From Chamaesiphon sp041738715 (lineage in GTDB: Bacteria > Cyanobacteriota > Cyanobacteriia > Cyanobacteriales > Chamaesiphonaceae), in NCBI GenBank assembly GCA_041738715.1, contig JBGSPI010000138.1, positions 1-64,000 on the forward strand: DNA of 64,000 nucleotides, read 5' to 3'. Below the pieces are notes generated by a model, which saw only the letters and a list, made by a program, of their open reading frames with translations, was not told where the DNA came from and did not search any database. Shown piece by piece: positions 44,746 to 53,075 of the stretch. The first letter of the stretch is position 1. The number at the start of each line of letters is the position of its first letter. The position numbers and the translations under genes are program-made.

Positions 44746-45714
44746 TCAACTGTCAACCGATGGAATTATCGCTTGAATCAGTAATAACTCTAGTTCTTGT
44801 CTGACTGAAGATTGTTGATATTTTGCTTGAAGTGGTAGCCAATTTTGCCAATTTGAATAACGATCGCGATCGATCTGAGCGTAAAGTGTTGGTAATTTAC
44901 TTGCAGCCCGTTTACCCAAAGTTCCCTGAATAAAACTATCCAGCACGACCCCATCTTGAATGTTGCCAAGTAATTTGTGGATTTGGTGAAAATCTGCAAG
45001 ATAATCACGATACTGTGAACTATATAGATCGGGAAACAATTCCATTAAATATCGCGTAGCTTTAACTTGTTTTCGCAGCGAATGTAATGCGGTACCATGG
45101 ACGGTGATTAGTTGAGCAACTGTCGATTCAGGGGACTCATCCCGATCTATTTCCAGATCAGTCCACCAGCCAGAACAGAGAAATAATTGTCCGACTACAG
45201 GTAAAATCAAATGGGGAAGAATCTCACCAATCGGGACTCGAACTGTTGAGGTATATTGGGCATTATTCAGCCAATTATTAATTGCCAACTTAAAATACTG
45301 GTACTGCTTATCTTCCAGCATCCCATGAACTTTGGTGAGTGCTTTTCGCCGCCGTTTGCCCAGCTTGGCAACCACTTCAGCTAGATAAATTTGTTCCGCT
45401 GCCGGTAAATCTACCTGGTACATTTTACAAATATCTTGCAAAACATCCAAATCCCGAACTTTACCCAAAATTTTAGCGATCTGAGCGATTTGTTTTTCAC
45501 CCATGACTTTTGGGACATCCAAAATCGATCGAAATCCTTGGATTGACGATCTCAATCGGCGCAAGCTCACCCGCATCTGATGGATTGCTTCAACATCACC
45601 ATCGGCACTGACATCTGCTTCATGAGTGAGGATGGCAATATACTGTTTTTGAATCGCTGGGTAAATATAGTCAGCGAGAGTAACTTGAACTAATTCTGAA
45701 CTACGATCGATCAT
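44746..45714 (-). CDS. CHAD-domain protein
   Basis: 322 residues, one CHAD helical domain: HEADVSADGDVEAIHQMRVS (EAIHQMRVSLRRLRSSI, the first conserved His and Arg cluster), VRDLDVLQDICKMYQ (RDxDV), LHSLRKQVKATRYLMELF and FHQIHKLLGNIQDGVVLDSF. CHAD domains bind polyphosphate through these basic residues. Often with CYTH domains; none is here. Single gene. Confidence 0.88.
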   Translation of the reverse strand: MIDRSSELVQVTLADYIYPAIQKQYIAILTHEADVSADGDVEAIHQMRVSLRRLRSSIQGFRSILDVPKVMGEKQIAQIAKILGKVRDLDVLQDICKMYQVDLPAAEQIYLAEVVAKLGKRRRKALTKVHGMLEDKQYQYFKLAINNWLNNAQYTSTVRVPIGEILPHLILPVVGQLFLCSGWWTDLEIDRDESPESTVAQLITVHGTALHSLRKQVKATRYLMELFPDLYSSQYRDYLADFHQIHKLLGNIQDGVVLDSFIQGTLGKRAASKLPTLYAQIDRDRYSNWQNWLPLQAKYQQSSVRQELELLLIQAIIPSVDS

Positions 45715-46343
45715 AATTTCTCGATTTATATGTGCTGAGGCGCGAACTGATGGGAATATGTCGAGTCAAACATTATCCCACTCTGCTCTTACCCAAATAT
45801 GTGACCTTTTTAACTCGCAGCGTGTTGCAAAGGCTTGAATTCACACCACAATAATGCTTCGTCGGGCTGCCTCATTGCTGAATTAAACTGATAAGTATTC
45901 AAGTAATATTTCATGTAGTCTTGAAAATGAGTTAGGCTATAATGTTAACAATGCTAAATCTATCTACCCCTAGCAGTGAGTAGTCGCTGTCAGGGAGAGA
46001 GCAACCCACAACCATCACTAACTTCAGTCTCTTCTTTTGTTTAACCTCTCCATCCCCTCAATTCAGCAGACCAACTCGATCGCCTTATTATGCGTTCCGA
46101 GTAGTTTGTGGCAACTAATTGCCATGGGGGACAATTGCCGAGAGATGGGTAAAATCCAGACGAAACTTAGTCATCTATTCCATCTAGTTTTATTTCACCA
46201 TTGCGGGAAAATAACTGTCCGATCGTCATTATCGACGTTACGCAGTTAACATTCACACCAAGAACCGATCGCCAAAATCTTCTTGTGCCCCCGCTTGTCT
46301 ATCTCAGACAACGGGGGTTGTTCGTTAGGAGGCTCAATATCAT
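45715..46343. other. long leader or spacer ahead of the HNH gene with a terminator-like hairpin
   Basis: About 630 bases with no convincing gene. At 46288-46317, CCCCCG-c-TTGTCT-atctc-AGACAA-CGGGGG forms a strong 12-pair stem, followed by TTGTTCGTT, and the AGGAGG of the HNH gene (46329 on) comes 11 bases later. Such a placement suits an attenuator. A weaker stem (CCCTAGCAGT...GCTGTCAGGG) lies near 45966-45996. I recognise no known riboswitch. Confidence 0.45.
46288..46317 (+). promoter_or_regulatory. strong hairpin directly before the HNH ribosome binding site (attenuator-like)
   Basis: Arms CCCCCG/CGGGGG and TTGTCT/AGACAA with one unpaired C and a five-base loop. It sits 12 bases before AGGAGG. 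The T-rich run after it is broken (TTGTTCGTT), so it could be a terminator, an attenuator or an RNA-stability element. Confidence 0.5.
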
Positions 46344-46886
46344 ATGCAACCTGCCACGACCGATCTTCGGATTATGTTCCCATCCGTATTAAACAACTCA
46401 GTAGTCGTATTTTCGACTAATTATTTGCCAATGGCACGGATCAATATCCGCCGTGCAGTGAGCCTGCTAATCAGTGGGAGAGCCGAACCGCTCGACCTCC
46501 AAGAAACTAAACTCGTCTGGGAACTGCGCTCACCATCTGTCACCATCGAAGTGCCCCATCATATTCGGTTAAAAATTAGTACTGCCGAACGCTTATGGAA
46601 GCTGCCGAGTGTGAGTCGGCGAGAATTACTTAGGCGCGATGGTTATCGGTGCCAGTACTGTGGAAGTGCTAAACAATTGACGATCGATCATGTGATTCCT
46701 CGATCCAAAGGCGGCACCCACACCTGGGATAACGTGGTGATTGCTTGTGAGACTTGTAACCACAAGAAGGGCGACAAATATCTCAATGAGACAGCACTGG
46801 TACTCAGAACTAAACCCAAGGCACCAATGCACCCGACGGTAGCTTTTGCCGAACAGTTTTGGCAAAGTCAAGAGAGTCGAGTTTAG
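46344..46886 (+). CDS. HNH endonuclease
   Basis: 180 residues. A preceding part (about 20-90, VVVFSTNYLPMARINIRRAV, SLLISGRAEPLD) resembles the N-terminus of cyanobacterial HNH proteins of the VLVLNASY...RRA type. The nuclease domain follows: RRDGYRCQYCGSAKQLTIDH, VIPRSKGGTHTWDNVVIACE, TCNHKKGDK, giving the zinc Cys pairs CxxC / CxxC and the H-N-H catalytic residues. AGGAGG lies 11 bases before the ATG. Convergent with the PhoD-like gene. Confidence 0.85.
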   Translation: MQPATTDLRIMFPSVLNNSVVVFSTNYLPMARINIRRAVSLLISGRAEPLDLQETKLVWELRSPSVTIEVPHHIRLKISTAERLWKLPSVSRRELLRRDGYRCQYCGSAKQLTIDHVIPRSKGGTHTWDNVVIACETCNHKKGDKYLNETALVLRTKPKAPMHPTVAFAEQFWQSQESRV

Positions 46887-46902
46887 TCGAATCTTCGATT
46901 AG

Positions 46903-49221
46903 TTAGGTGCGTCGGCTAGTATCCATCCTACTGGGTACTAGCGGAGCCGTGAATCGGCTGAGGACAATTTGAGTTGGCTGCCACGGTGAAAACCAATACT
47001 GATCCTGGACGATCTCCCCAAATTGCCACCGGATCACTGCCAGATTATTTAGCCCGACAACTTCTCGACCATCTTGAAACCAAGGATTCTTCCACCATTT
47101 TAATTGTTGGCACCAGCGATTTAACCATGTGGAGCGGCGGGAAACCAGAAGAGAAAGATCTCGATTTTCACTGACGACTACTCTCGAACTGCGGGGTATC
47201 CATTCGAGCCGGCATTCCCAGTCGTGGGGCTGATTCAGAATATGTCGTGAATGGTTTGGTTGAAAGGGTAACATTTGGGGTGGATGATTCCAGCCAATTG
47301 AGTGGCGGATTTTTTCCGGTAGGAGCAAATCTTTGAGGCGCGTGTGTAGCAGTTTGGTACTTACCTCTTCATTTTTGATTGCACTAGCTGTCAATTGGAC
47401 GAGGACAGATGATGAACTAGTTGGGTTGATTTGTCGATGGGATAATCGGACGACCGCACCGTAATGAATATCCCCTGATAACACCACAACCGTGTCTAGA
47501 TGGACAAATAGAGTCGTTAAAAGTTGAGCGAGTGCGGGAGTATGGATATTCCAAGCATCGCCAACATCGGCGGCAAATACTCGTTTACGCCGGAGGGAGA
47601 TCTGATGAAACCAATCGATGATTTCCAAACTAAACAGATTGGTCGGGGCGACAATCAGCGTAAATCGATTTAGCTCCTGGGCGGCTGAAGACTGAAGGGG
47701 CTGGATCAACTGTCGATCGAATCCAGTGGGCGATAATAACATCGGTGGATCGATTGGCGATCTGTTGTTGACTCGATCCGCTGAAGAATTGAGATGATAA
47801 CCACGCCAAGTGCGGGTATCTAAGACTAAAATGTGATGACAATTACTCTCGATCTGATAGTGCCAGGTTAAAGCGTCTGGATCGCGATCGAGGATCGATA
47901 CTTCACCATCACTGACAAATATGGGTAAACCAGTCAAGGGATCGTTGCTAGGCATCCCGACTAACCGGGAAATCTCTCGATCGGTACTAGCATCTGTCCC
48001 CCCACTTGCCGCCCATTTTTCCGCTGCTGCTAATAGCTGTACGCCCGATCTACCCGCACTAAATTGATCTGGAGTATTCCCCCAGCCCTGAAATATTGCA
48101 TAGGCAAGGAGGGCATTTTGGACCACATGTTTGCCCAAGGGTTTGCCTAATACCCGTAGGCACCAAGCCTGATTCAGATTCCAATCATCGCTAACATCAT
48201 GATCGTCGAAGATGGTGTAGAGGGGGATATTTGCCAAAGCACGGCGCACTTTGTCCAGTCCATCGACAAATTGCTTCAGATGTCCAACTTCTCGATCCCA
48301 CTGTTTCGCCGCCTGTCGATCTCTATTTGCCCATTTCTTACCTGACGGAAAGTTTGACGGCCAACAAACAGGCGACCAGGATAACAAATAGACCACATAA
48401 TATTCGCCCAAACTGAATAAATGATTACAGACTTTGCGCTCACGCCCCTGTAATCCAGCCGTAAACCCTCCTTGCCGAGTGGCGATCTCGGCTCGATTGC
48501 CAATCGTGAATTCATTTACCGGACGGTATTCGCGCGAAGATCTCCCCTGGCTAACGGGTAATTGTTCCTTCCAGCCTAACAACATGGCACTCAAGTGCGT
48601 CGCTACCCACAATAGTGGCGCGGCAACATCATCGCCATAAATTTGATCTCCAGTGAGCAAGAGTTGTTGGGGACGCTGTGCGGGCTGGGTGGCGGATGCT
48701 GCCAAGAGTGTATCCAGAATAGTCAGCGCATCACATCCATCCCCATGCGGTTTCCGACAGGAGCCATGTACGATTTGCAGATCGGCAAGTTGACTGGCGG
48801 GCAGCACAAAAGTGGGATATTGATGGTCAAAATAGCTAATCTTCGGCGGCGGTGTATTGGGTGCCGACATTGCCTGTTGTAGAGTAAGCAGGGGGATTGG
48901 GTGTGCGGATCCATCACCAATCGCTGTCAAGGTTAAATCGTAAGCATAGACTCGATCGGGTTGTAATGGTTGACCTCGATCGGCTGTCACTGCCACAATA
49001 TGTAAATGCTGACCGATCGCAACAGTTGCTCGACTACCAGATAATAAACTATTCCCAATCTTCTGACCACCATCTTCAGTTGCAAAAATCTGAAGATTGA
49101 CCTCACAAGCTTCCCGTAAGGCAACCCAAACAGTTACTGATACTGGCGTAGTGCGACGGAGAATTGGCCCAGCCAAAATCAGTGGTAATTCCGTTAGCGA
49201 TCGCGTAGGTAAATCTTGCAT
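46903..49221 (-). CDS. PhoD-like (alkaline phosphatase D-type) metallophosphatase
   Basis: 772 residues. Opens with a fibronectin-like segment (GPILRRTTPVSVTVWVALRE) then the metal-binding motifs VHGSCRKPHGDG, LLLTGDQIYGDDVAAP, IFDDHDVSDDWNLN, and LSGDIHYGAVVRLSHR near residue 600. These match the PhoD/metallophosphatase superfamily that hydrolyses phosphodiesters and monoesters. No signal peptide or twin-arginine motif is visible, so it may be cytoplasmic, unlike classical secreted PhoD. Single gene. Confidence 0.82.
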   Translation of the reverse strand: MQDLPTRSLTELPLILAGPILRRTTPVSVTVWVALREACEVNLQIFATEDGGQKIGNSLLSGSRATVAIGQHLHIVAVTADRGQPLQPDRVYAYDLTLTAIGDGSAHPIPLLTLQQAMSAPNTPPPKISYFDHQYPTFVLPASQLADLQIVHGSCRKPHGDGCDALTILDTLLAASATQPAQRPQQLLLTGDQIYGDDVAAPLLWVATHLSAMLLGWKEQLPVSQGRSSREYRPVNEFTIGNRAEIATRQGGFTAGLQGRERKVCNHLFSLGEYYVVYLLSWSPVCWPSNFPSGKKWANRDRQAAKQWDREVGHLKQFVDGLDKVRRALANIPLYTIFDDHDVSDDWNLNQAWCLRVLGKPLGKHVVQNALLAYAIFQGWGNTPDQFSAGRSGVQLLAAAEKWAASGGTDASTDREISRLVGMPSNDPLTGLPIFVSDGEVSILDRDPDALTWHYQIESNCHHILVLDTRTWRGYHLNSSADRVNNRSPIDPPMLLSPTGFDRQLIQPLQSSAAQELNRFTLIVAPTNLFSLEIIDWFHQISLRRKRVFAADVGDAWNIHTPALAQLLTTLFVHLDTVVVLSGDIHYGAVVRLSHRQINPTSSSSVLVQLTASAIKNEEVSTKLLHTRLKDLLLPEKIRHSIGWNHPPQMLPFQPNHSRHILNQPHDWECRLEWIPRSSRVVVSENRDLSLLVSRRSTWLNRWCQQLKWWKNPWFQDGREVVGLNNLAVIRWQFGEIVQDQYWFSPWQPTQIVLSRFTAPLVPSRMDTSRRT

Positions 49222-49255
49222 CCAGATCTAGAGAAGGAATCGATAACCGACGTAA

Positions 49256-50059
49256 TTATGACAACACCTGATTGAGCTTACCACTACGATAGCCTTCTAA
49301 ATCGAGGGTGACATAAATAAAGCCAAAGGACTGAAAAGTGGTTACTAAATCTGTTAGATCGTGATCGGTTACAAATTGCTGAATTGAGTCAAATGGTAAT
49401 TCAATTTTTGCCGTATCACCTGTTGATCGAACTCGGACATTTGCATAACCCAACTTACGTAAATAGACCTCGGCTCTACCAACACGATTCAATTTAGGAA
49501 TTGTAATTTCTTCACCATAAGGAAAGCGCGAACTCAGACAAGGTTGGGCGGGCTTATTCCACCAAGGCAAATCTAAAGATCTCGCGATTTCTCGGACTTC
49601 TAATTTGGTGATGCCTAATTCAGCTAAAGGCGATCGCGCACCACGCTCTTTTGCCGCCTGAATTCCCGGACGATAATCTTGTAAATCATCTGCATTTACG
49701 CCATCGACGACATAGGGATATCCGAGTTCTAATGCTAGTGGTTTGAGTGTATCATGCAGTTCACTTTTGCAGAAATAACAGCGATTAATCGGATTAGATG
49801 CGTAGTTGGGATTTTCCATTTCATGGGTTTCAACTACTTGATGAGTGATGCCAATTGTGGCTGCTTGCTCGATCGCATCTTCTAGTTCTTCTGGTAATAA
49901 TGATGGTGATTTTGCCGTCACAGCGAGAGCGCGATCACCTAAAATATCAAAGGCAACTTTGGCAACTAGAGTACTATCAATCCCGCCAGAATAGGCAACT
50001 AATGCCCATTCCATTTCTGCAAATAAATTGCGAAGTTGGGTTATTTTTGGATCGATCAT
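49256..50059 (-). CDS. larE: ATP-dependent sacrificial sulfur transferase LarE-like
   Basis: 267 residues from ATG at IDPKITQLRNLFAEMEWALV. PP-loop YSGGIDSTLVAKVAFDI, then AVTAKSPSLLPEELEDA, NPINRCYFCKSELHDTL (Cys region), VDGVNADDLQDYRPGIQAA and PCLSSRFPYGEEIT, all LarE-type. LarE donates sulfur to the nickel-pincer cofactor of lactate racemase. No larA, larB or larC is nearby, so the substrate may differ. GGGAG lies 7 bases before the ATG. The frame extends 9 codons further (start 50086, overlapping the previous gene), which I reject for this reason. Confidence 0.88.
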   Translation of the reverse strand: MIDPKITQLRNLFAEMEWALVAYSGGIDSTLVAKVAFDILGDRALAVTAKSPSLLPEELEDAIEQAATIGITHQVVETHEMENPNYASNPINRCYFCKSELHDTLKPLALELGYPYVVDGVNADDLQDYRPGIQAAKERGARSPLAELGITKLEVREIARSLDLPWWNKPAQPCLSSRFPYGEEITIPKLNRVGRAEVYLRKLGYANVRVRSTGDTAKIELPFDSIQQFVTDHDLTDLVTTFQSFGFIYVTLDLEGYRSGKLNQVLS

Positions 50060-50060
50060 C

Positions 50061-50834
50061 TTAAAACTCCCGCCGTGAGAAAACAACTGTTGTGAGAGTT
50101 AATAGAGCAACGGTATAAACCACTGCATATATAGCATTGGTAAATAGTATATCTGGCTGTGGTAGAATGCCGTAAACAGCCTCATTTTTCAAATTCAGTC
50201 GAGACAAATCCGGCAAAATCAGGTAGAGATTGTCCGTTAATTTTTGAAAGCCAGGATTTTTGGTGACACCCGCCAACTTCACCATACTTTCGCTCAAATG
50301 CCCAACCAGATAGAGTGAAAATGTCAGCAGAGTGGCGAGAATTGAACTAGTAAATACCCCAAATAATAATGCTGCTGCCGTAATGAGACACAATTCCAAA
50401 AACAGGAAAAATGCAGTTACTAATATTGGCGTAATTTGATAATTAATCTGATCGATATTGAGAATCGCTAGATGAATTGCCGTCATCCCAGCTACTAAAA
50501 TTGCTAATACAGCGGACAAGCCCAAGTGTTTACCGATAATAAATTCGGCACTATTAATCGGCTTGGTAATCAGCACGAAAACAGTGCGCTTTTCGATCTC
50601 CTTATTGATTAAACCCGTACCGACGAAAATTGCAATTACTACCCCCAGGATGCTAGCAGTAGCGGGACCAAAATCAGCAATAATCTTGTCTTCTGCTGAA
50701 CCCGATATTTCCGGCAAAAGTCGCCAAGCAGCTATCATAATCAGAGCATAAAACCCGATCGTGAAGAAAATTCGATCGCGCATCACTTCCCGAAACCCAT
50801 TGGTCGCTACTGCCCAGATCCGAGTAAAACTCAC
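50061..50834 (-). CDS. ABC-2-type transporter permease
   Basis: 257 residues from the GTG at SFTRIWAVATNGFREVMRDR. Six membrane helices: IFFTIGFYALIMIAAWRLL, ASILGVVIAIFVGTGLINKE, LSAVLAILVAGMTAIHLAIL, ITPILVTAFFLFLELCLITA, ILATLLTFSLYLVGHLSESM, NAIYAVVYTVALLTLTTVVF. EIEKRTVFVLITKPINSAEF is typical of ABC-2 permeases. The ATPase is not adjacent. Its stop touches the larE start, so the two are co-transcribed. GAGGAG is 10 bases before the GTG; a longer frame to 50924 overlaps the next gene and lacks this signal. Confidence 0.85.
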   Translation of the reverse strand: MSFTRIWAVATNGFREVMRDRIFFTIGFYALIMIAAWRLLPEISGSAEDKIIADFGPATASILGVVIAIFVGTGLINKEIEKRTVFVLITKPINSAEFIIGKHLGLSAVLAILVAGMTAIHLAILNIDQINYQITPILVTAFFLFLELCLITAAALLFGVFTSSILATLLTFSLYLVGHLSESMVKLAGVTKNPGFQKLTDNLYLILPDLSRLNLKNEAVYGILPQPDILFTNAIYAVVYTVALLTLTTVVFSRREF

Positions 50835-50880
50835 GATATATAGACTCCTCAATAGTGGATGGTGAATAGTAATTATTAAT

Positions 50881-51066
50881 TTAACGTCTGTAGCGAGAAC
50901 GAGAGTAAACTCGTACAGCCCCACACCGTTTGCCAGTTAAGGCGATCGAGACTTTACTAGTTTTCCCGGTCCGCACCTGATTGGGATTAGCTGTGGCGGG
51001 TCCTACCCAGGCGGAGATCGGCAGAATGAAGGATATTGTTAGAATAGCTAATGTTAATTTTGGCAT
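50881..51066 (-). CDS. very small secreted basic protein
   Basis: 61 residues. Signal peptide LTLAILTISFILPISAWVGP, cleavage likely after PATA, then a short mature chain rich in R/K/S/Y ending GKRCGAVRVYSRSRYRR with a single Cys. Function unknown. It is 46 bases before the ABC permease on the same strand and could share a transcript. The tail resembles no domain I know. Confidence 0.55.
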   Translation of the reverse strand: MPKLTLAILTISFILPISAWVGPATANPNQVRTGKTSKVSIALTGKRCGAVRVYSRSRYRR

Positions 51067-51115
51067 AAGCGGTACTTAAATCTTAACGTTGCTTATTATA
51101 TTAGCCTAAGGATTG

Positions 51116-51183
51116 CCTAATCCCTAATCCCTAATCCCTAATCCCTAATCCCTAATCCCTAACCTCTAACCCCTAACCCCTAA
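51116..51183. repeat. telomere-like heptamer tandem repeat (CCTAATC)n
   Basis: About ten consecutive 7-base units: six CCTAATC, then CCTAACC, TCTAACC, CCTAACC and a last CCTAAT. It ends only 2 bases before the TTG start of the flavoprotein gene, so the repeat forms its leader. Heptamer repeats of this type (STRR) are common in cyanobacterial spacers. Confidence 0.9.
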
Positions 51184-51185
51184 TT

Positions 51186-52418
51186 TTGCAATCATCTCAA
51201 GTCATTGTCATCGGCGGCGGAGCGGCTGGTTTTTTTGCCGCAATTACCTGCGCCCAAACTTACCCCGATACTCGTGTCACACTGATCGAAGCTGCCAAAT
51301 CACCACTAGGAAAGGTCAAAATCTCCGGTGGTGGGCGGTGTAATGTGACTCACGCCTGTTTCGATCCTGTTCAGCTAGTACAGTATTATCCCCGAGGTAA
51401 TAAAGCTCTCCGTGGTGCCTTTACTCTGTTCCAACCGCAGGATACTGTAGCCTGGTATGCCGATCGCGGTGTGAAACTCAAAACTGAAGCCGATGGGCGA
51501 ATGTTTCCGACGACAGATGACTCAGAAACAATTATCAATTGCTTAGTTGATACAGCAACAGCGGCAGGAGTCAAAATTTGGACAGGGACGGCGGTAGCGG
51601 AAATTCTCCCCCAACAGCCATCGGGATGGATTGTCAACCTCAAATCAGGACAAAACTTAACAGCCGACCGAGTACTATTGGCAACAGGTAGTAATCCGAG
51701 TGGTTATCAATGGGCACAAGCATTAGGGCACCCCATTTTAACTCCGGTACCGTCCTTATTTACATTTAATATCCCCGATGCGCGCTTACGAGATTTACCG
51801 GGAGTCAGTGTCAAATCTGCCACTGTCAAGTTACCCACTTCTGGTAAAAAACCACTGTCTCAAACTGGTGGATTACTCGTCACCCATTGGGGTGTAAGTG
51901 GTCCCGCTGTTCTCAAATTATCTGCTTGGGGAGCAAGGTTTTTGGCAGAGTCTGGATACAAAACATCGTTAACGATCGACTGGTTGCCAGATTACCCTCT
52001 GGAACAATTACGAGAGTTAATGCTGGCGGTTAAAGCTCAATTACCGCAGAAAACGATTCACAATAGTTGTCCAGTGCCAATTCCCCATCGATTATGGGAG
52101 TCATTGGCTAGTTATGTGGGGATTCAACCTACCGATAGATGGGCTGGATTGGCGCATAAAACCCTCGACAGGTTAATCGTCGAACTAAATCGGGGTGATT
52201 ATCAAATTACGGGGAAAGGGGTATTTAAGGAGGAATTTGTCACCTGTGGCGGGGTAGATCTCAAGTCGGTGAACTTTCAGACGATGGAGAGCAAGATTTG
52301 CCCTGGCTTGTATTTTGCCGGAGAAATTCTCGATATCGACGGAGTGACTGGTGGTTTTAATTTCCAGAATGCTTGGACGACAGGATATATAGCGGGACTA
52401 GCAATGGGGCAGATCTAA
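51186..52418 (+). CDS. HI0933/BaiN-family NAD(P)/FAD-dependent oxidoreductase
   Basis: 410 residues. N-terminal dinucleotide fold SQVIVIGGGAAGFFAAITCA, then KSPLGKVKISGGGRCNVTHA (KxxxSGGGRCNxTN), LLATGSNPSGYQWAQALGHP, and C-terminal GVDLKSVNFQTMESKICPGLYFAGEILDIDGVTGGFN-FQNAWTTGYIAG. All are hallmarks of the HI0933 family of flavoproteins of unclear substrate. A TTG start follows the heptamer repeat directly; no clear ribosome binding site. The acetyltransferase gene begins two bases after its stop. Confidence 0.85.
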   Translation: MQSSQVIVIGGGAAGFFAAITCAQTYPDTRVTLIEAAKSPLGKVKISGGGRCNVTHACFDPVQLVQYYPRGNKALRGAFTLFQPQDTVAWYADRGVKLKTEADGRMFPTTDDSETIINCLVDTATAAGVKIWTGTAVAEILPQQPSGWIVNLKSGQNLTADRVLLATGSNPSGYQWAQALGHPILTPVPSLFTFNIPDARLRDLPGVSVKSATVKLPTSGKKPLSQTGGLLVTHWGVSGPAVLKLSAWGARFLAESGYKTSLTIDWLPDYPLEQLRELMLAVKAQLPQKTIHNSCPVPIPHRLWESLASYVGIQPTDRWAGLAHKTLDRLIVELNRGDYQITGKGVFKEEFVTCGGVDLKSVNFQTMESKICPGLYFAGEILDIDGVTGGFNFQNAWTTGYIAGLAMGQI

Positions 52419-52419
52419 A

Positions 52420-52884
52420 GTGAGCTTAACTATTCAACAGATTGGGTCAGATGAAGTTACCTTAATGGAAGCTCTGTTAACGACCTTGGGTGAGGCGTTC
52501 GATGAGTTCGAGACATATAGTGGGAATCGTCCTAGCAGAGACTATCTGCGTCAACTACTCCAGCATGACTACTTTATTGCGATCGCCGCCATCAAAGAAA
52601 GTGAGGTTGTCGGCGGTCTGACGGCTTACGAGCTTAAAAAGTTTGAGCAGGAGCGCAGCGAGATTTACATCTACGATCTCGCGGTGAGCAAATTACACCG
52701 ACGTGAGGGGATCGCCACAGCCTTAATTCAGCAGCTAAAACAAATAGCGGCCACCCGTCGAGCTTATGTTATTTTTGTTCAGGCGGATATCGGTGACGAT
52801 CCAGCCATTAAACTATATACAAAGCTGGGAGTTCGCGAAGATGTATTGCACTTTGATATCGCAGTCGATCGACCAAACCATTAG
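52420..52884 (+). CDS. GNAT acetyltransferase closely resembling aminoglycoside AAC(3)-I
   Basis: 154 residues, the normal AAC(3)-I length. The middle and end (ELKKFEQERSEIYIYDLAVS, HRREGIATALIQQLKQIA, YVIFVQADIGDDPAIKLYTK-LGVREDVLHFDI) match the AAC(3)-Ia/b motifs such as KFEQARSEIYIYDLAVS and the D-Y-G-D-D-P-A region almost residue for residue. AAC(3)-I acetylates gentamicin-type drugs at N3. Here it is translationally close to the flavoprotein gene (GTG two bases past its stop), with no mobile-element signal, so it is probably a native chromosomal gene whose natural substrate is unknown. Confidence 0.85.
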   Translation: MSLTIQQIGSDEVTLMEALLTTLGEAFDEFETYSGNRPSRDYLRQLLQHDYFIAIAAIKESEVVGGLTAYELKKFEQERSEIYIYDLAVSKLHRREGIATALIQQLKQIAATRRAYVIFVQADIGDDPAIKLYTKLGVREDVLHFDIAVDRPNH

Positions 52885-53075
52885 CCGCGCATAGTTAAGA
52901 GCTAGGGGTATGTGGCTATACTGTAGGTAATCGCACCCCAATTCTGCGTTTTCCCAGGATCTACTTGGTTTTAAGGTTTCTGATGGAAAATCCGGTTTTT
53001 GATAACTATTGACTTGCTTTGCTGATAGACTCCATTATGATTTATCTAAATTAACGCGATCGATCGCATTGTATT

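Noticed and set aside
45950..46030. possible riboswitch or known RNA in the HNH leader
   Set aside because: The weak stem near 45966-45996 matches no known riboswitch core that I could recognise. Only the strong hairpin at 46288 is reported.
51116..51183. telomere-like CCTAATC repeat as a replicon end
   Set aside because: It is internal, between ordinary genes, and matches the short heptamer repeats of cyanobacterial spacers.
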